Below, piece by piece: positions 1 through 11,485 of a stretch of 64,000 bases of DNA. The DNA is taken from NCBI GenBank assembly GCA_003255025.1, contig QANY01006224.1:558001-622000 (forward strand), read 5' to 3'. The translations under genes and the position numbers were made by a program. Position 1 is the stretch's first letter, and each line of letters begins with the position of its first letter. Under the pieces are notes generated by a model. It was not told the DNA's origin. It did no database searches and was given only the letters and a program-made list of their open reading frames with translations. This stretch comes from Datisca glomerata (lineage: Eukaryota; Streptophyta; Magnoliopsida; Cucurbitales; Datiscaceae).

Positions 1-29
1 AGATTGAGAGAGGAGTATCGAGAGAGATT

Positions 30-82
<53 letters not shown>

Positions 83-190
83 GCAGAGACGAGCTAGAGA
101 GAGAAGTGTAGAGGAAAGCTCGAGAGGGAGAGAAAGAGGGAGAGCATGTTGAGAATGTGAGAGAGTAGGCTGAGAGTGAGATATGAGTTT
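1..190. repeat. GA-rich microsatellite
   Basis: Almost pure (GA)n tract at 45-80 inside a longer imperfect purine-rich stretch. It is a simple sequence repeat with no coding signal. Confidence 0.95.
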
Positions 191-1939
191 GAGTTCGTTC
201 TAGAGAGGATTCTTTGAGAGGAGGGATTTTGATTTAGAGAGGATATGAAACATATTAATATTATATAGGTGGCATTTATATAATTAACATAAATGAGTAT
301 ATATAACTATGACCATGATTATTATACCTGTCATAGTAGATAATACATTATTGACAGCTAATTTTTTCGCTGTGATCTCATCCAAATTATCCTACCCTAC
401 TCTATTTTCCTTTTACAGAGTTTAGAGACCTGTCATTATATCATATATGTGGCTGTCATTGTAAGCCAAGACTATAGTAGTGTAGTCTAAGGACAAGTAA
501 GCCTGAGAACGTGAGAATGGTGTAACTAGAAGGGTGAAAGATAAACACCTTAGAATAACCTCAAGAATGGACCTCGAGAATGGTGACAAATGTCTTTAGT
601 GCTTCAATGGTTGAAGAGAACTCAAGTATTGAATATTCTATGGTTTTTTCCTAGGGGAGTGTGAAAGTGATGATCCACATAATGATATAGATAGGGTCAA
701 GTGGAGACCATAAATCTGCCTCTTGTAACGCTATATAAGTCATGTAATAAATGTGACCATGCCAAAAATGTGGCCATACTCATAAAACGAGGATACATTC
801 ATAAAATGTGACCATACTCAGAAATAGAAGGCTTGAACTATGCATAACACTCAACTCAGAGGGGTCCTGGCACGCCACCCTCCTTTGGGAGCCCAAAGGT
901 GGGTGAACCACCCAACCCGCAGTCATGCTTCCCCGATGGCGGGTGTATGGACATGCCCACCTTCGGGACCCGAAAGAATTACAATGGGATCTTCCCCCAA
1001 CAGTTGTGCATCACACGTTTTATTTACTTCTTCATTAAAAGGGGCACATCAAAGGTGCCTAAGGAGGTCATACCCTTAAAGAAGATTTTCGTCTCTTGGT
1101 ACAACGTAACTTTATCGTGATCCTACCATACCACAGTCCCCAGATTGTTTCCAGACAAGAAATAACCTTCGAGCCTTTATTAGTGAGCTCGAAGGCGAGT
1201 TACAACATTTAAATTATAATCTTAACAATGGGCTGACCACTTTTATAAGTCTAGGGGCAGCCCTTACAAGTGTGATCGTTGGGCATGCTGCCATTATACT
1301 TAAGAGACATTCCTTACAAACATATTTATTATTTACTCTACATCAATCTCATCATGCCACGTAGGTGCCACCCGGGCTTGTCTCTGGGTGCTACGTGTAC
1401 ATCCTGTCACTTCATTTATGATGACGTGACTCACTATTTACGTTAACCTCATGTTCAAATTTGAAGGCGTAACAATCAAGCTTGGACATATCTATTTTGA
1501 TTGAGCGTTGCATCCTCTATATCATTTTGTAGACCAAGAGTCCCAATTTATCGTACCAAATGCATCACAAGATTTAATCATCATACCATTAAAATGTCAT
1601 CATACCCCCCGCTGACTTGATTTTTAAGTAGGAGGGGGAAAGTCATTGAAATGTGTGCCCACCTTTCCATTAATGGGTGTGGAATGGCATGGGCGTTCAC
1701 CTTCCTAAGGCATGGAAAGGCATGGCCGCGTGCCTTCCCAAGGCGTGGGGAGTGGGAAGGCACTCCCCCCGATTATTTGTACACGTCGGGGTGGGGTGGG
1801 GGTGACGTTCTTCACTTCCCCCTCTTGGCTTCTCACTAACTCTCTCTCCCTCATCTCTCTCTACCTCATAATTCCGATACTCTACCCACATGTCATCCCC
1901 GTCCAACATCTTTCCTTCTTCCATTTTCCTCAAAAAATC
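191..1939. other. No gene recognised; upstream region of the PMD gene
   Basis: I see no recognisable coding region. The short ORFs at 840-1120 and 1581-2011 give no family motif. From about 1660 the sequence turns G/C-rich and contains repeated 'ggcatg' and 'ccttc' words related to the minisatellite at 2.8-3.1 kb. The CT-rich stretch at 1830-1935 just before the ATG at 1940 resembles a plant 5' untranslated leader. Confidence 0.5.
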
Positions 1940-3420
1940 ATGGCTCCCAAAAAGACAGTCCTCACATATTCCAAAGACTCCCCTGAACCCAAATGCCCTT
2001 CTAAATCATGAGGTATTTCTGATGATTTCGTCTATCCTATAATTCGTGAAATGGAGAGTAGCGTAGAGGTTGACACTCCTCCCGATTCGAGAGTTTTAAT
2101 GGAGGGTGAGGTGATTTTCTAATGGGGGGTTCTGTTCTACGCTACCGAGGATGACCTGTGGTGATTTCCCAATGTCCATGATCTCCTATGAATGCCACAC
2201 AATACCCATGACGGGCTGGTTGGAGTGGTGCGAATACGTATTCTCCTTCATGGAGTACGTTACTACTTTGAAAGAGGCGGGTATCTATGAAGCCTTAAGA
2301 ATCAGTTCGCGCCTCAGTATCCGCTGCAATGTCAATGCTATCGAGGCCTTAGTATTGCATTGAAGCAGGCAGACGCACACGTTTGTCAACAGATGGGGCG
2401 AGTTTACACCCATTTTAGAGGATTTCCAAGTGCTAATGTGACTACCATTTTTCAGAGACCACCGACCCCTTTGAGAGCACTGTCACTACTCAGGAGAAGG
2501 AGATTTTCAATCTCTTGGGCGAGGGCTTGACAGAATCTCATAAGCCCAACGCCTCTAGAATTCCGGGCAAAAGGGAGAATTTCACTAGATGGCTCTATTA
2601 TTTCTTCAGAGATGTGGAGCTTATCGCCTTCGTGGTGATGTGGCTGTCTAGATTCATCTTTCAAGTACGTATTTAAGTTGTTTTTTATCTTCTTACTCAC
2701 ATGCACATGTATACACTTAGGCATATGCTTATAGAAAACATCTTCTTTCCGTCAAACTTAGACAATGGATGCCACTGTGAGGCACCATAGTATACCTGCT
2801 CATGGCATTTCTCTTACCCTCCTTCGGACGTTCACCTTCACGCCTTCAAACACCCAGGACCACACCTTCGGGACCCACGAACACGCCTTTGGGCTTCACA
2901 TGGACATGCCTTCAAGCTATCTGTGACACGTCTTCAGGCACCTGTAGACACGCCTCCAGGCTCTACATGGACATGCCTTCGGGCTTTGCATGGCACGCCT
3001 TCAGGCATTCGTGGAAATGCCTTAAGGCTCCACATGGACACGCATTCAGACTTTGCTTAGACACGCCTTCGGGCATTGCGCATACATAGTTTTCTTTGTT
3101 TGGGACTTGTATGAATTTTCATAGCATTTTTCAATTATCTTTTACACTTTGTAGGGTGGCCCACATACATGATCAGCCCTCGTGTCTTTACCATGGCCAT
3201 CATACTAGCTTCGGGCAAGAGGATCATTCTGGCTCTTATCTTCTGGGGCAACTTATACTTCATGCTGGACCTTATCCATGGTGACTTGGAGCGTAACTTG
3301 GGGCGGTACAAAATCAGCTCTTACCTCAAATGTAACTTGGACCTTTCCTGTAGATGTTTATTTGGGAGAGGTTTCGTATGTGTGCTCCTTCCTAGTATTC
3401 GGCCCCCACACATTTTATAG
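1940..3420 (+). pseudogene. Plant mobile domain (PMD, aminotransferase-like) gene, broken
   Basis: The start is chosen at the ATG at 1940, which follows a CT-rich leader and reads MAPKKTVLTYSKDSPEP. Segments diagnostic of the plant mobile domain follow: NRWGEFTPILEDFQVLM near 2390-2440, RWLYYFFRDVELIAF and VMWLSRFIFQ up to 2664, then RVFTMAIILASGKR, LIFWGNLYFMLDL and LERNLGRYKISSYL at 3170-3340. A GT donor at 2665 and a TTTGTAG acceptor ending at 3154 define a likely intron. Exon 2 is out of frame by one base, and in-frame stops near 2009, 2120 and 2361 break exon 1. PMD proteins are nuclear factors linked to transposon silencing, and many copies ride on transposons (known of the family). The transposon context and decay make this a dead transposon-borne copy (inference). 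The sequence breaks off near 3480. Confidence 0.8.
2810..3085 (+). repeat. About 23-bp minisatellite inside the PMD intron
   Basis: About eleven imperfect copies of a 21-23 bp unit resembling acatgccttcgggctttgc lie wholly within the inferred intron 2665-3154. Related words also occur upstream near 948-973 and 1680-1745. Confidence 0.85.
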
Positions 3421-3489
3421 GCTGTATAGATCTGCTAGGGTTAGGGCATGGTCGGGGAGCAAAAGTCCGAAGTGGTAAAGCTTCTCCAC

Positions 3490-3975
3490 TGAAGTCAAAA
3501 AATATTTTTTAGATTTAAATTTTGTTCCATTAGTAGAATCAACATGAACGTAAGAAACACAACTAAATACTTTTAGAAAAGAAAGGTTTACGTCTTCAAA
3601 CCTCCTCTGGTATTCTGCAGTCCAATGGTACTGAAGGTTCCATGCTAATCAGATATGTTGCAGTGTTTATTGCATCATCCCATAACGTCTTTGGTACTAC
3701 TATATACAATCTCAAACTTCTAGCACATTCAACCAGGGTCATATTCATCATTTCCGCCACACCATTTTGTTGGCGTGCCCATGGAATGGTTTTTAGCATA
3801 TTGATCTCATTATCAGCACAATATCGCTTCAAACAATAATCAATGTATTCACCACAATTATCAGACCATAAGTATTTTAGCTTACAATTTGTCTCGTTCT
3901 CAACCATGGCTCTCCATTTTTAAAGGTATCGAAAACATTATATTTATTTTTCATAAAATAAACCTGTTTATATCG
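3490..3975 (-). pseudogene. Ty1/copia integrase fragment
   Basis: Read on the minus strand, the frame starting near 3975 gives YFMKNKYNVFDTFK. A shift near 3905 leads into the long frame 3907-3596 with LWSDNCGEYIDYCL, KTIPWARQQNGVAEMMN and YLISMEPSVPL. A third frame then gives NLSFLKVFSCVSYVHVDST down to 3490. These are the integrase catalytic core, with an Asp at the conserved SDNGGEY position, and its C-terminal extension. Only about 160 codons of a copia Pol remain, in three frames, with no LTR beside them. It separates the two plus-strand transposon genes and was probably inserted and truncated. Confidence 0.88.
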
Positions 3976-5137
3976 AAAAGTTCAACTGTGAAGCTTTATG
4001 CAATCTCACTCTTTCATGAAACTCTCTCTGTCTCAAAATGTGCAAAACACAAACAAAGACCTCCTCATGACGAAGAGAACTGAGGGGTGGTTTCCTCGCC
4101 TAAGTGCCTCTGATGCTTAAGTCAGTATCCTGGTATAATTTGGGAAGAGTTTTCCTTAAGGGAGAGTTGCTTACTTTACACTATTGTAGATGGATTATTT
4201 ATACCTAGAGCCTTTGAGGAAGGATACATGTCGAGGAAGCTTTAATATTGTCACCCAAAGAAGTGTGTCGAAGACGCCTTGGAGATATAGCAATTCTGTC
4301 CTGTCATGGTGAGTTGGGGGTGACATTTAATGCCCTTGTCCCTCGAGCTGACACAAAAATCGAGATGACCAGAAGGAAACTCGTCTGACATGAGAGGCGA
4401 TGACTAGACTCTTAAACCAGGAGATGAATAGAGAGACGCCACCCTTGTCCCTACTTTAGATGTGCAACGATGGTGTTAATGTTGGGTCATCGTTCAGACA
4501 TCCAGGTCATCAACGCGTACTCCTTTTGTCCCTTACGAGCTCTATCTAGCCCGATCTTTCCTCATCGTGGGTTGGTAAGTCCAGGTAAGGTAGGACGCAT
4601 GGCGCATGACTGGGACTTGGTGAGGCTCTCATGTTGCGCATCGCGGTATCATCGGGATATGTGCTCTCCTTTTATTGGTTTTCGAGGTGCATCCACCAAC
4701 AATTTCCCCCAATCGAGGACTCTATGCAGGTCTTATCTACTTAGATCTGAAGACTTCCATGCCCATTCCTAAGTATGTTTTGAATTGCTTGGAGCCTTAG
4801 TTGCTTTAATTAACTCATATGAGTGTGACTCGATCCTGTTAGAGTGTCCTCGATGACCAAGTTTTGGCGGCCTAAGTACTTTTTGGGATGAAAGTCATCG
4901 CGCGTTGGATCTTGTGCTTATTGAAATTTGAAATTTTCCACCTCTCGAGAGTAGCGACAATGAAGGGGCGTGAGATGGGGCTGAGGACCATGCAATCCTG
5001 GCTACTAAAGCATCACTTGTCACATCGACATGTGCGTGGGAGTCGTTTGATTCCTTGATCTTTTCGGTTCGTAGACCGGTGGCTTCCTGACTCTTTGGAT
5101 TATTTTAATGGTCCTGATCATCGCTTGCTCTGAGGTC
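3976..5137. other. No gene recognised; upstream of the gypsy-type domain gene
   Basis: About 1.1 kb without recognisable coding motifs. The ORF at 4470-4772 shows no family resemblance. The sequence may be the promoter or leader of the gene starting at 5187, or part of an LTR, but no paired LTR is visible. Confidence 0.4.
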
Positions 5138-5145
5138 TATAAATG
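5138..5145 (+). promoter_or_regulatory. Possible TATA box
   Basis: TATAAATG lies 42 bases before the first in-frame ATG at 5187 of the downstream gene. The spacing leaves only a very short leader, so a later ATG may be the true start. Confidence 0.35.
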
Positions 5146-5186
5146 AGTGTTTTTCCTCATGTTTACCTTTTGCCCATCTAAGAGAA

Positions 5187-7770
5187 ATGATGCCCCCTAA
5201 CACTTCCCTTTTTTCCATCGCCTTCTTTTCCTCTCATTTCTTTACATTACTCTACTTGGGTGATTCAGAGAGTTTCTTCAATCTCATGGATTAAAATTCA
5301 TCGATTGAGGCCACCAATTCTTGTGTCAACCCTTATCACTACATGAGTTAGGACTGGAGTTCCAACTATTGGGGAGCCGATGACTATCCCTCCTCTATGA
5401 CCGAGAAAGATCTAGTCTGCATTCGGAAGAAGTACCATCAACCAGATTACATCCACCAATGGCTGCCGGAGGTAGGCTAGAGAATCAGCGCCCCACGACA
5501 TGGAGGGATCAGGCTATACTAGGCGGCTTTGGAAGGTGGGTTGTGCCTCCCCCTGTATCATCTCTTCATGAGATGGTTTTCCTCAATGGAGATAACTCTG
5601 GCTCAACTCTAACCTAACTCTTGGAGGGTCCTCTTGGGGTGTTGGGTCTTGTGGGACTTACATTGTGGCGAGGACTTCATGTTGGAGGAATTTAACTTTA
5701 TGTTCCAACTGAAAACTCCTCCTAAGAAGTCGGTTGATGAAGCTTATTCTCAGACCCCAGGCTGGTATTATATTAGCGGCAGGACCGGAGGAGGGTGTGA
5801 AATACTTGTATACTGCATCCCTACTTGGAGTAATGAGTGGAAAGACTATTGGGTTTTGATCTTCGGGTCCTTGGGGCCTTGTCTTGGACATTTGATGATC
5901 ACATACTCGACGCCTCGAGTCTTCAGAGCTGTAGGTGAGATCGTGACTAAGAGGCAGAAAGCATGTTTTCACCTAACCCTGAAGTTATCATTTTCTTCCC
6001 TTTTTTTATGCAGTGCGGAGGCAGAAACCAAAAGAGCTTTCTGCCCATTTCAAAGCCCGAATCCTTAATCTGTCTGGGATCCTAGCAGACCAACGCCACT
6101 TTAGTTTCCTTACCTCTCCTCGTCCTTGTTATGGACCAGATTGTACCTAGATCCTCTAGTGGGTTTCGCAGTTGAGGTCGGTGATGAGGCCTGTTTGGCG
6201 GGTTCGAGCTCGAAAAACCTTAGCTCTCGTAATTCCAAAACCTCTTCTCAAAACTGTATATGAGGCCATCTACATATCATATTACTTGCCACCTCTTGTT
6301 GTGCATGGCCTTATTGTCGTTGTTCTATTTCTTTCAGAAACGGTGTAGCGGCACTCCTCTAAACAAATCTCGGGTGGAGCTCGAGGGCATTAAGGTGTAG
6401 AGGTAGGAGGACGTTCGGTCCGAGAAGTTGGGAAATTCAAAGGAGGGGATGGTCCTTCTTGCACCTCTTTCCATTACCCATCCACAGGGAATGTCAGGGA
6501 TGCTACCAGCACCTTCTTCTTCCCCACTCCTTCTATGCATGCTTCTTCTCTAAAGACCATCAGGAGCCTCCCTAAAAGGGCTTAGTCATCCTCCGAGAAA
6601 GGTCTGTCACGAGATGGTCTTGACCTTGTGGATCCTAAAGGGTCCTCCCAATCCCTTTAGTCAGCTCAGGCCCAGTCAGAGGCAACCAGTTTTGAGATCG
6701 AGGGGTCGCCGCCTCAACTTTCTGGGGTCGCTTCTCCAGATTTTGATCGGCCTCGCCTTCATGGTTATAAGCGCAAGGCTTCGATCGTGGGAGGAGAGAA
6801 TCTTAATCCTCGGGACCGTGCCCATGGAGAGGTGAAGAGGTTGCTGGAATGGTGGTCTGCACATGCGAATCTTGGGAAGGGGGATGGTCTGCTCAAGCTA
6901 CCAGAGTCATAGTTTGGTGATGCCTTTAGGGAGCATACCTCAAACGTAAGCACTGTCTTTTCCTGTACCTTTTATGTCTATCTGTCATTTCCTTACCTAC
7001 TCATCATTATTTACAAATTCTTGCCTACGAAGCTGTTATGCTTGCACATTTTGGCTGTTGTAGGTCAGCGGTCTTCGTGGTGGTTGGGGCTACTTCGAAG
7101 TATGAGACCAAGCTTGCTGTCACGGCTCAGAGGTGTGATTCCATTCATCAGGCCAATGAATAGTTGACGGGGGGAAATCCATGGGCTTTGTATTGCAAAG
7201 GGAGGTTAGCGAGTCTTGAGGGAGAGTTGACTCAGGCCAAGGGGTTCATATGGATTTGGAGGCTCGAGTATCTGATCATGATAAGATTTGGAGCCTCCGT
7301 CAGTAGAAGAGTGTCATGTTAGAGAAGTCTCAGCTTTAGAAGGAGAAGCTCGCTCAGGCTAAAATTCGAGAGAGGGAGATTACTCGGCAACTGGCCCTGG
7401 TGGAGGCTGCTTTACGGGAGATATCCGACCGACGGTTTGGGAATCTTGCGATGGGTGTGGAGGGCGTCAAAGAGTCTCCCGAATTCAAGGTTGCCTTGCT
7501 CTTGGAATTCTCCCTGGCTATGACAGCTATAGAGATGAGATCATCGAGGCTCATCCTGAGTGAGACTCTAGCTTCCTCAGCTACCCTCCAGAACCTTCTT
7601 CCTGTCCTCAGAGTAATGATTGGTTCATGCAGAGAATTCTCAACCTTCTTATGCTACCCCCGGTCTTCTAGTGTCGGAAGTCGCCTAGGTCGGTCCTGTT
7701 GTGGGGGGTGTCCTTTACCTTTAGGTCAAACAGAGGAGGCCCACCCCTCGTCGTTAGAGCTCGCTTAGGA
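5187..7770 (+). pseudogene. Putative gypsy-type transposon domain protein (PF04195-like), three exons, broken
   Basis: A single frame from the ATG at 5187 runs to 5934 but carries several stops. It contains RLY-AALEGGLCLPLYHLF, PNSWRVLLGCWVLW and TPGWYYISGRTGG, the signature of the plant 'putative gypsy type transposon' domain. A GT donor at 5935 and a TTTATGCAG acceptor ending 6013 define a 79-bp intron that restores the frame RRQKPKELSAHFKARI and ILADQRHFSFLTSP. A second likely intron runs from the GTAAGC donor at 6946 to the TTGTAG acceptor ending 7063. The last part, to about 7770, is coiled-coil-like (KEKLAQAKIREREITRQLAL) and ends with a region around ESPEFKVALL. Proteins of this kind are found in transposon-rich DNA; the biochemical role is unknown. 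In-frame stops and a shift near 7230 show it is dead. It lies on the same strand as the PMD gene upstream. Confidence 0.78.
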
Positions 7771-8057
7771 TTCCTACCAGCACTTCTGGAGCTTTTATTG
7801 TTCATCATTTTTTGTAATTTTTCCTTTTGCATATAATCTTTTCTTCTTCTTTTGAATGAGGATGTGATTTCTTTGACGGCATTGTCTCCTTTCTTGCTTT
7901 TGTTATAATACTTGTCGGCCTCAAACTTTTGGTAGGGCTTAAGTTCATGAAGCTTTATTATCGCCGAGTTTTAACTTGCTCTGGATGGAAGTTTTGATTT
8001 TTCCTCGTTCCTGGTTCATGAATATTTTAAGCAATAATTCCTACGCTCGACAAAAAA
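7771..8057. other. No gene recognised
   Basis: T-rich sequence after the end of the coiled-coil region, and probably its 3' flank. No motif is seen. Confidence 0.4.
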
Positions 8058-8410
8058 AGAGATAGAGTTTGTCAAGTTAGAGCAAGGAAATAAAATTTTC
8101 AATGAGTATGAAGCTACTTTCGCACAATTAACAAAGTTTGCTCCGGATTTGGTGACCACGAAAGAGAGTCGAGCCAGACGTTTTGAGGTTGAAAGTTTGT
8201 ATCAGGCAAGCAGTGATTTCGTTCGAGCACGCTACCTACAGTGGAGTGGTCAACAAGGCATTACCATAATTCGCCTGAATTGTCAAAAACATAGTGAAAG
8301 CAATTCTAAGGGAATCCTTTGAAAGGGGGATAATCAGAAAAGGGAATTTGGAGGTGCAAACGACAAGAAAAATCAACAAGGAAAATAGCCGAGGAAGCCA
8401 CATATGCTAA
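8058..8410 (+). pseudogene. Ty3/gypsy gag fragment (plus strand)
   Basis: The frame reads FVKLEQGNKIFNEYEATFAQL, then TKFAPDLVTTKESRARRF, the usual end of the retrotransposon gag domain. It continues with ARYLQWSGQQGI. The same nucleotide segment recurs on the minus strand at about 10735-11010; both share a block ending in aaggaaaatagccgaggaag. Only the C-terminal part of gag is left, with no zinc knuckle following. Confidence 0.8.
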
Positions 8411-8599
8411 TTTATCAACTTGCTCACACCATGAATTTTTTAATAACACAAGACTAGAATGTTGCAAAATCTAGAATAAAACACATTACAAAACCTCCAG
8501 ATTTCAATTTAAATGCCAACCTGAACAAAGACACTAAAAAAATGCCACAGAGACACATATACAATTTAACTAAACTTATTTTCCATTAATATATATATA

Positions 8600-8880
8600 T
8601 ATATATANATACACGATAATCTCAAATTAACTACCATCTCACATAAGGGTAACTTTCATACCATTTATCAATGAAAGTGATAAAAGAACGACACTGATAG
8701 TCGCCATTAGCGAGTAGTAAAATTTTTGCTAACTACCTATATATATATGAACGATAATCCCAATTTAACTACAATCTCACATAAGGCTAACTTCCATACC
8801 ATTTATGAATGAAAGTGATAAAAGAACGACACTGTTAGTTGCCATTAGCTAGTAGTAAAAATTTTGCTAACTACCCAGTT
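8600..8880. repeat. Tandem duplication of about 140 bp
   Basis: Two nearly identical copies (about 8610-8745 and 8750-8880) each contain ctcacataagg, gtgataaaagaacgacact and ttttgctaactacc. An AT microsatellite with an N at 8608 precedes them. Confidence 0.88.
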
Positions 8881-9289
8881 TAATTTCAGTTCCTAGGCGT
8901 TATAGTTTTAACCTTCATTAAGCAATTCACACATTAGAATAAACTAACTACAACAAAAAGAAAAGCTTAAAGACTTATCCGTGAATATTAGACCCACAAT
9001 TTACAATTCAAGAGATTGATATTGGCCACTGTTTAGATCAGAGGATGTGCGATAAGAATAATTAGGGTAGAATATTGATAATGCACATTTATATAGGTTT
9101 CCCCTATTTTTTAAACCCTAATTGTGTGTTATTGGACCAAAAACTAATCCATAAAATATGAATTTAATAACTAATTAACTATAATGGCCAAAGCTAAAAG
9201 ACAAGGTAAAACAATCCACTAGCATAAAACTTTTGTCAAAAGACTAAAGGGAAAAACAATATACAGTAAAAGAAATATTTTAATTATAT

Positions 9290-9537
9290 ATTAACTATTC
9301 CCATAATACATGCATAAAAATTCAAGAGCAATAAATATCAATTAATTCACATTTCGTTTAGGCACATTTGAGTCGTTAAGGCTCCTCGAAACGGTTCTCT
9401 GTAAAACATCCGATTAATTCATTTCAAACATTAAATCAAATCATAAAGAGGATTAAATAAATAATCATGAAAATTAATTGTAATAACGAATTACTAAACA
9501 TATAATTAAATGTAGAGTTAGTTGCGGTGTTACAAAA
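9290..9537 (-). mobile_element. Gypsy LTR part (3' LTR of the minus element)
   Basis: On the minus strand it begins TGTAACACC at 9537, the usual start of chromovirus-like gypsy LTRs. It matches the block 13930-14168 in the same orientation, with shared words such as gagaaataaatatcaatta-type and gtacatttgagt-type text, and the same start. RT coding sequence abuts it directly at 9540, so the rest of pol is missing. The LTR's other border was not found. Confidence 0.65.
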
Positions 9538-9539
9538 CT

Positions 9540-10136
9540 GATCCAAGTATTCTTTGAAAACACAGTTCATAAGATCCATAAAGGCTGCAGGGGGTCCGTC
9601 AACCCAAATGGCATTAAAAGAAAATCATAATGCCCATATCGTATTCAAAATACAGTTTTGTGAATGTCTTCTTCTTTAACTTTCAATTGGTGATACCTAG
9701 AACGCAGATCAATCATGGGGAAATAACTTGCACCTTGAAGTTGATTGAACAAATCTTCAATTCTCAATAGTGGGTATCCATTCTTGTTATTTACCTTGCT
9801 CAACTCGTGATAGTCGATACACAATCCAATCGTGCCCTTCTTCTTTACAAACAAAACTGGAGCACCCCATGAGAAAAAACTAGGTCGAATAAATCTCTTA
9901 TCCAATAGTTTCTACAATTGGACTTTCACTTCCTTAATTTCAGTTGGAACTATTCGATAGGGTGCTTTAGATATTAAGGTTGTACCAGATATAAGATCAA
10001 TAACAAAGTTGATCTCTCTATTCAACCATAGGCCCAGTAGGTCCTCGGGAAACATGTATAAAACTTTCACACGATTAGTATGCTCTACAGAAGGACCTTC
10101 TTCTAATAACTCTATCAACGATGCTAAGTACCTCAC
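9540..10136 (-). pseudogene. Ty3/gypsy reverse transcriptase, N-terminal part
   Basis: On the minus strand the sequence reads SKAPYRIVPTEIKEVKVQL, then [20 protein letters not shown], then [19 protein letters not shown] and [12 protein letters not shown]. It continues through PFGLT-like text and FMDLMNCVFKEYLDQF up to 9540. This is the fingers/palm start of a gypsy reverse transcriptase. The catalytic Y-x-D-D segment, RNase H and integrase are absent because the sequence jumps straight into an LTR. A stop lies between the two longest frames near 9908, and further shifts follow near 9650. It is part of the remnant gag-PR-RT at 9540-11290. Confidence 0.87.
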
Positions 10137-10429
10137 AAATCCTTTATGTAGAAATCATCAAGCCTTCATAGTTGTGATAAAAGGTTACGAGTTTTTGACT
10201 TAGCTCCTACAAAATGAAAACTAGGAAATCCAAGATGTTGAATATAGTACCTCATTTTCATGATAGTCGATAGTGGCATAATGCTTCGATAGCCAAACTA
10301 TTTCTATGATAATTTCAAAATCATGGATATCAAAGATGATAGGTTGGCAGACAATTCGTGCCCTTCTATCAATAATGATCAGTCCCTGGAAACTCTACTT
10401 GCCTCTATAACCTTGTCTGAAGGCGTAGA
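10137..10429 (-). other. PR-RT linker region of the gypsy remnant
   Basis: By position this lies between the protease-like and RT segments on the minus strand. It is too degenerate to assign residues. Confidence 0.4.
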
Positions 10430-10560
10430 TACTTAAAATGGTGTCTTTAAAAGTACATATGGTTTTCCCCAATTTATGAGGTAACAAAAGCTTTATAAAT
10501 GAGTGTGTATCACCAGAACCAAATAAAATACAAATAAATATTCCATGTATAAATATAGTA
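10430..10560 (-). pseudogene. Gypsy aspartic protease remnant with altered active site
   Basis: The minus-strand frame reads ILFGSGDTHSFIKLLLPHKL, which corresponds to the family active-site region (hydrophobic-D-S-G-A-T-H-S-F-I). The catalytic Asp is replaced by Gly, giving GSG instead of DSG, so the enzyme would be inactive. It lies between gag and RT in the usual gypsy order. Confidence 0.75.
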
Positions 10561-10639
10561 GGGATGTTTCATCGTCCTTTTTAGTCATCACATAAACTCG
10601 AGTTTGGTTCTTCTCTTGATCATTGTCATTGTAAAAATC

Positions 10640-11290
10640 ACATTGCATTCCTTAGCGAAGTGACCATGTTTTCCCACACTTGAAACATGAACATGTAACC
10701 ATGTGACATTCACCAAGGTGTTCCTTGCGACTGTTCTAACATGTGTCTTCCTCGGCTATTTTCCTTGTTAGTTTTTTGTTGTCGTTTCCACCATCAAATT
10801 ATCCCCCTTCTAGAAAATTCCCTTGAAATCGCTTCTGACACCTATACGAAAGTTTTTTTGGTCTGAGTCTAAACGTTGTGCTATTTCCACTAGTAATTCC
10901 TTGTTGACCTCCCCATTGTACGTAACGAGCTTGAACAGATTCACTGTTAGCCTGATGCTAGCTTTCAACCCTTTTTCAAAATGTCTGGCTCAACTCTCTC
11001 TCATTTTTCCTACTGAACGCTTTTCCAAAAGTATTGGTTGAAAATGTATTTTTAAACATTTCCCAAGTGAAAGCTTCAGTATTATTTTCATGTTGACTTT
11101 AATTAGCAACCATCAATCATAAGCATCTTGTTGTAACATGTAGGAAACATAATCAAGCTTGTCCGTGCCAGTGCACTTCATGATAAGAAATGCCTTTTCT
11201 GTCTCAGTAATCCATTTTTAGCATTAAGGGGATCATAGTTCATTCGAATGTTGGTTGCGACAGCTTCTTGAATTCATAAAATTATCCTTG
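10640..11290 (-). pseudogene. Ty3/gypsy gag with CCHC zinc knuckle, broken
   Basis: On the minus strand from about 11250 it reads WITETEKAFLIMKCTGTDKL and YVSYMLQQDAYD, the first half of the retrotransposon gag domain. The end of the domain and ARYVQWGGQQGITSGNS follow at about 10950-10860. A zinc knuckle is visible near 10700-10660: CFKCGK, then HGHFAKEC after removing one extra A, so a single-base insertion disrupts it. Several stops occur. The segment 10735-11010 is the inverted partner of the plus-strand fragment at 8058-8410. Confidence 0.82.
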
Positions 11291-11485
11291 ACCACTAGGA
11301 AGATGGGTAATATTATGTAGCTGAGTTTGACCAAAAGTAGATAGTGCTTGCATAAACGTCTCCAAAATCAGAGGGGTGCCATGCTAATCGTTCTTTGTCT
11401 CATTATCGTTCACCCCAACCGATTCACCATTATTACAATTTTGAGTGTTCATAGGAGACCTTCTAGCAGGTTTTAGTATTTTTTT

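Noticed and set aside
840..1120. Two overlapping plus-strand ORFs
   Set aside because: No motif in either frame; related to minisatellite words, so treated as non-coding.
8608..8608. N base in an AT microsatellite (also 51800)
   Set aside because: Sequencing ambiguity, not biology.
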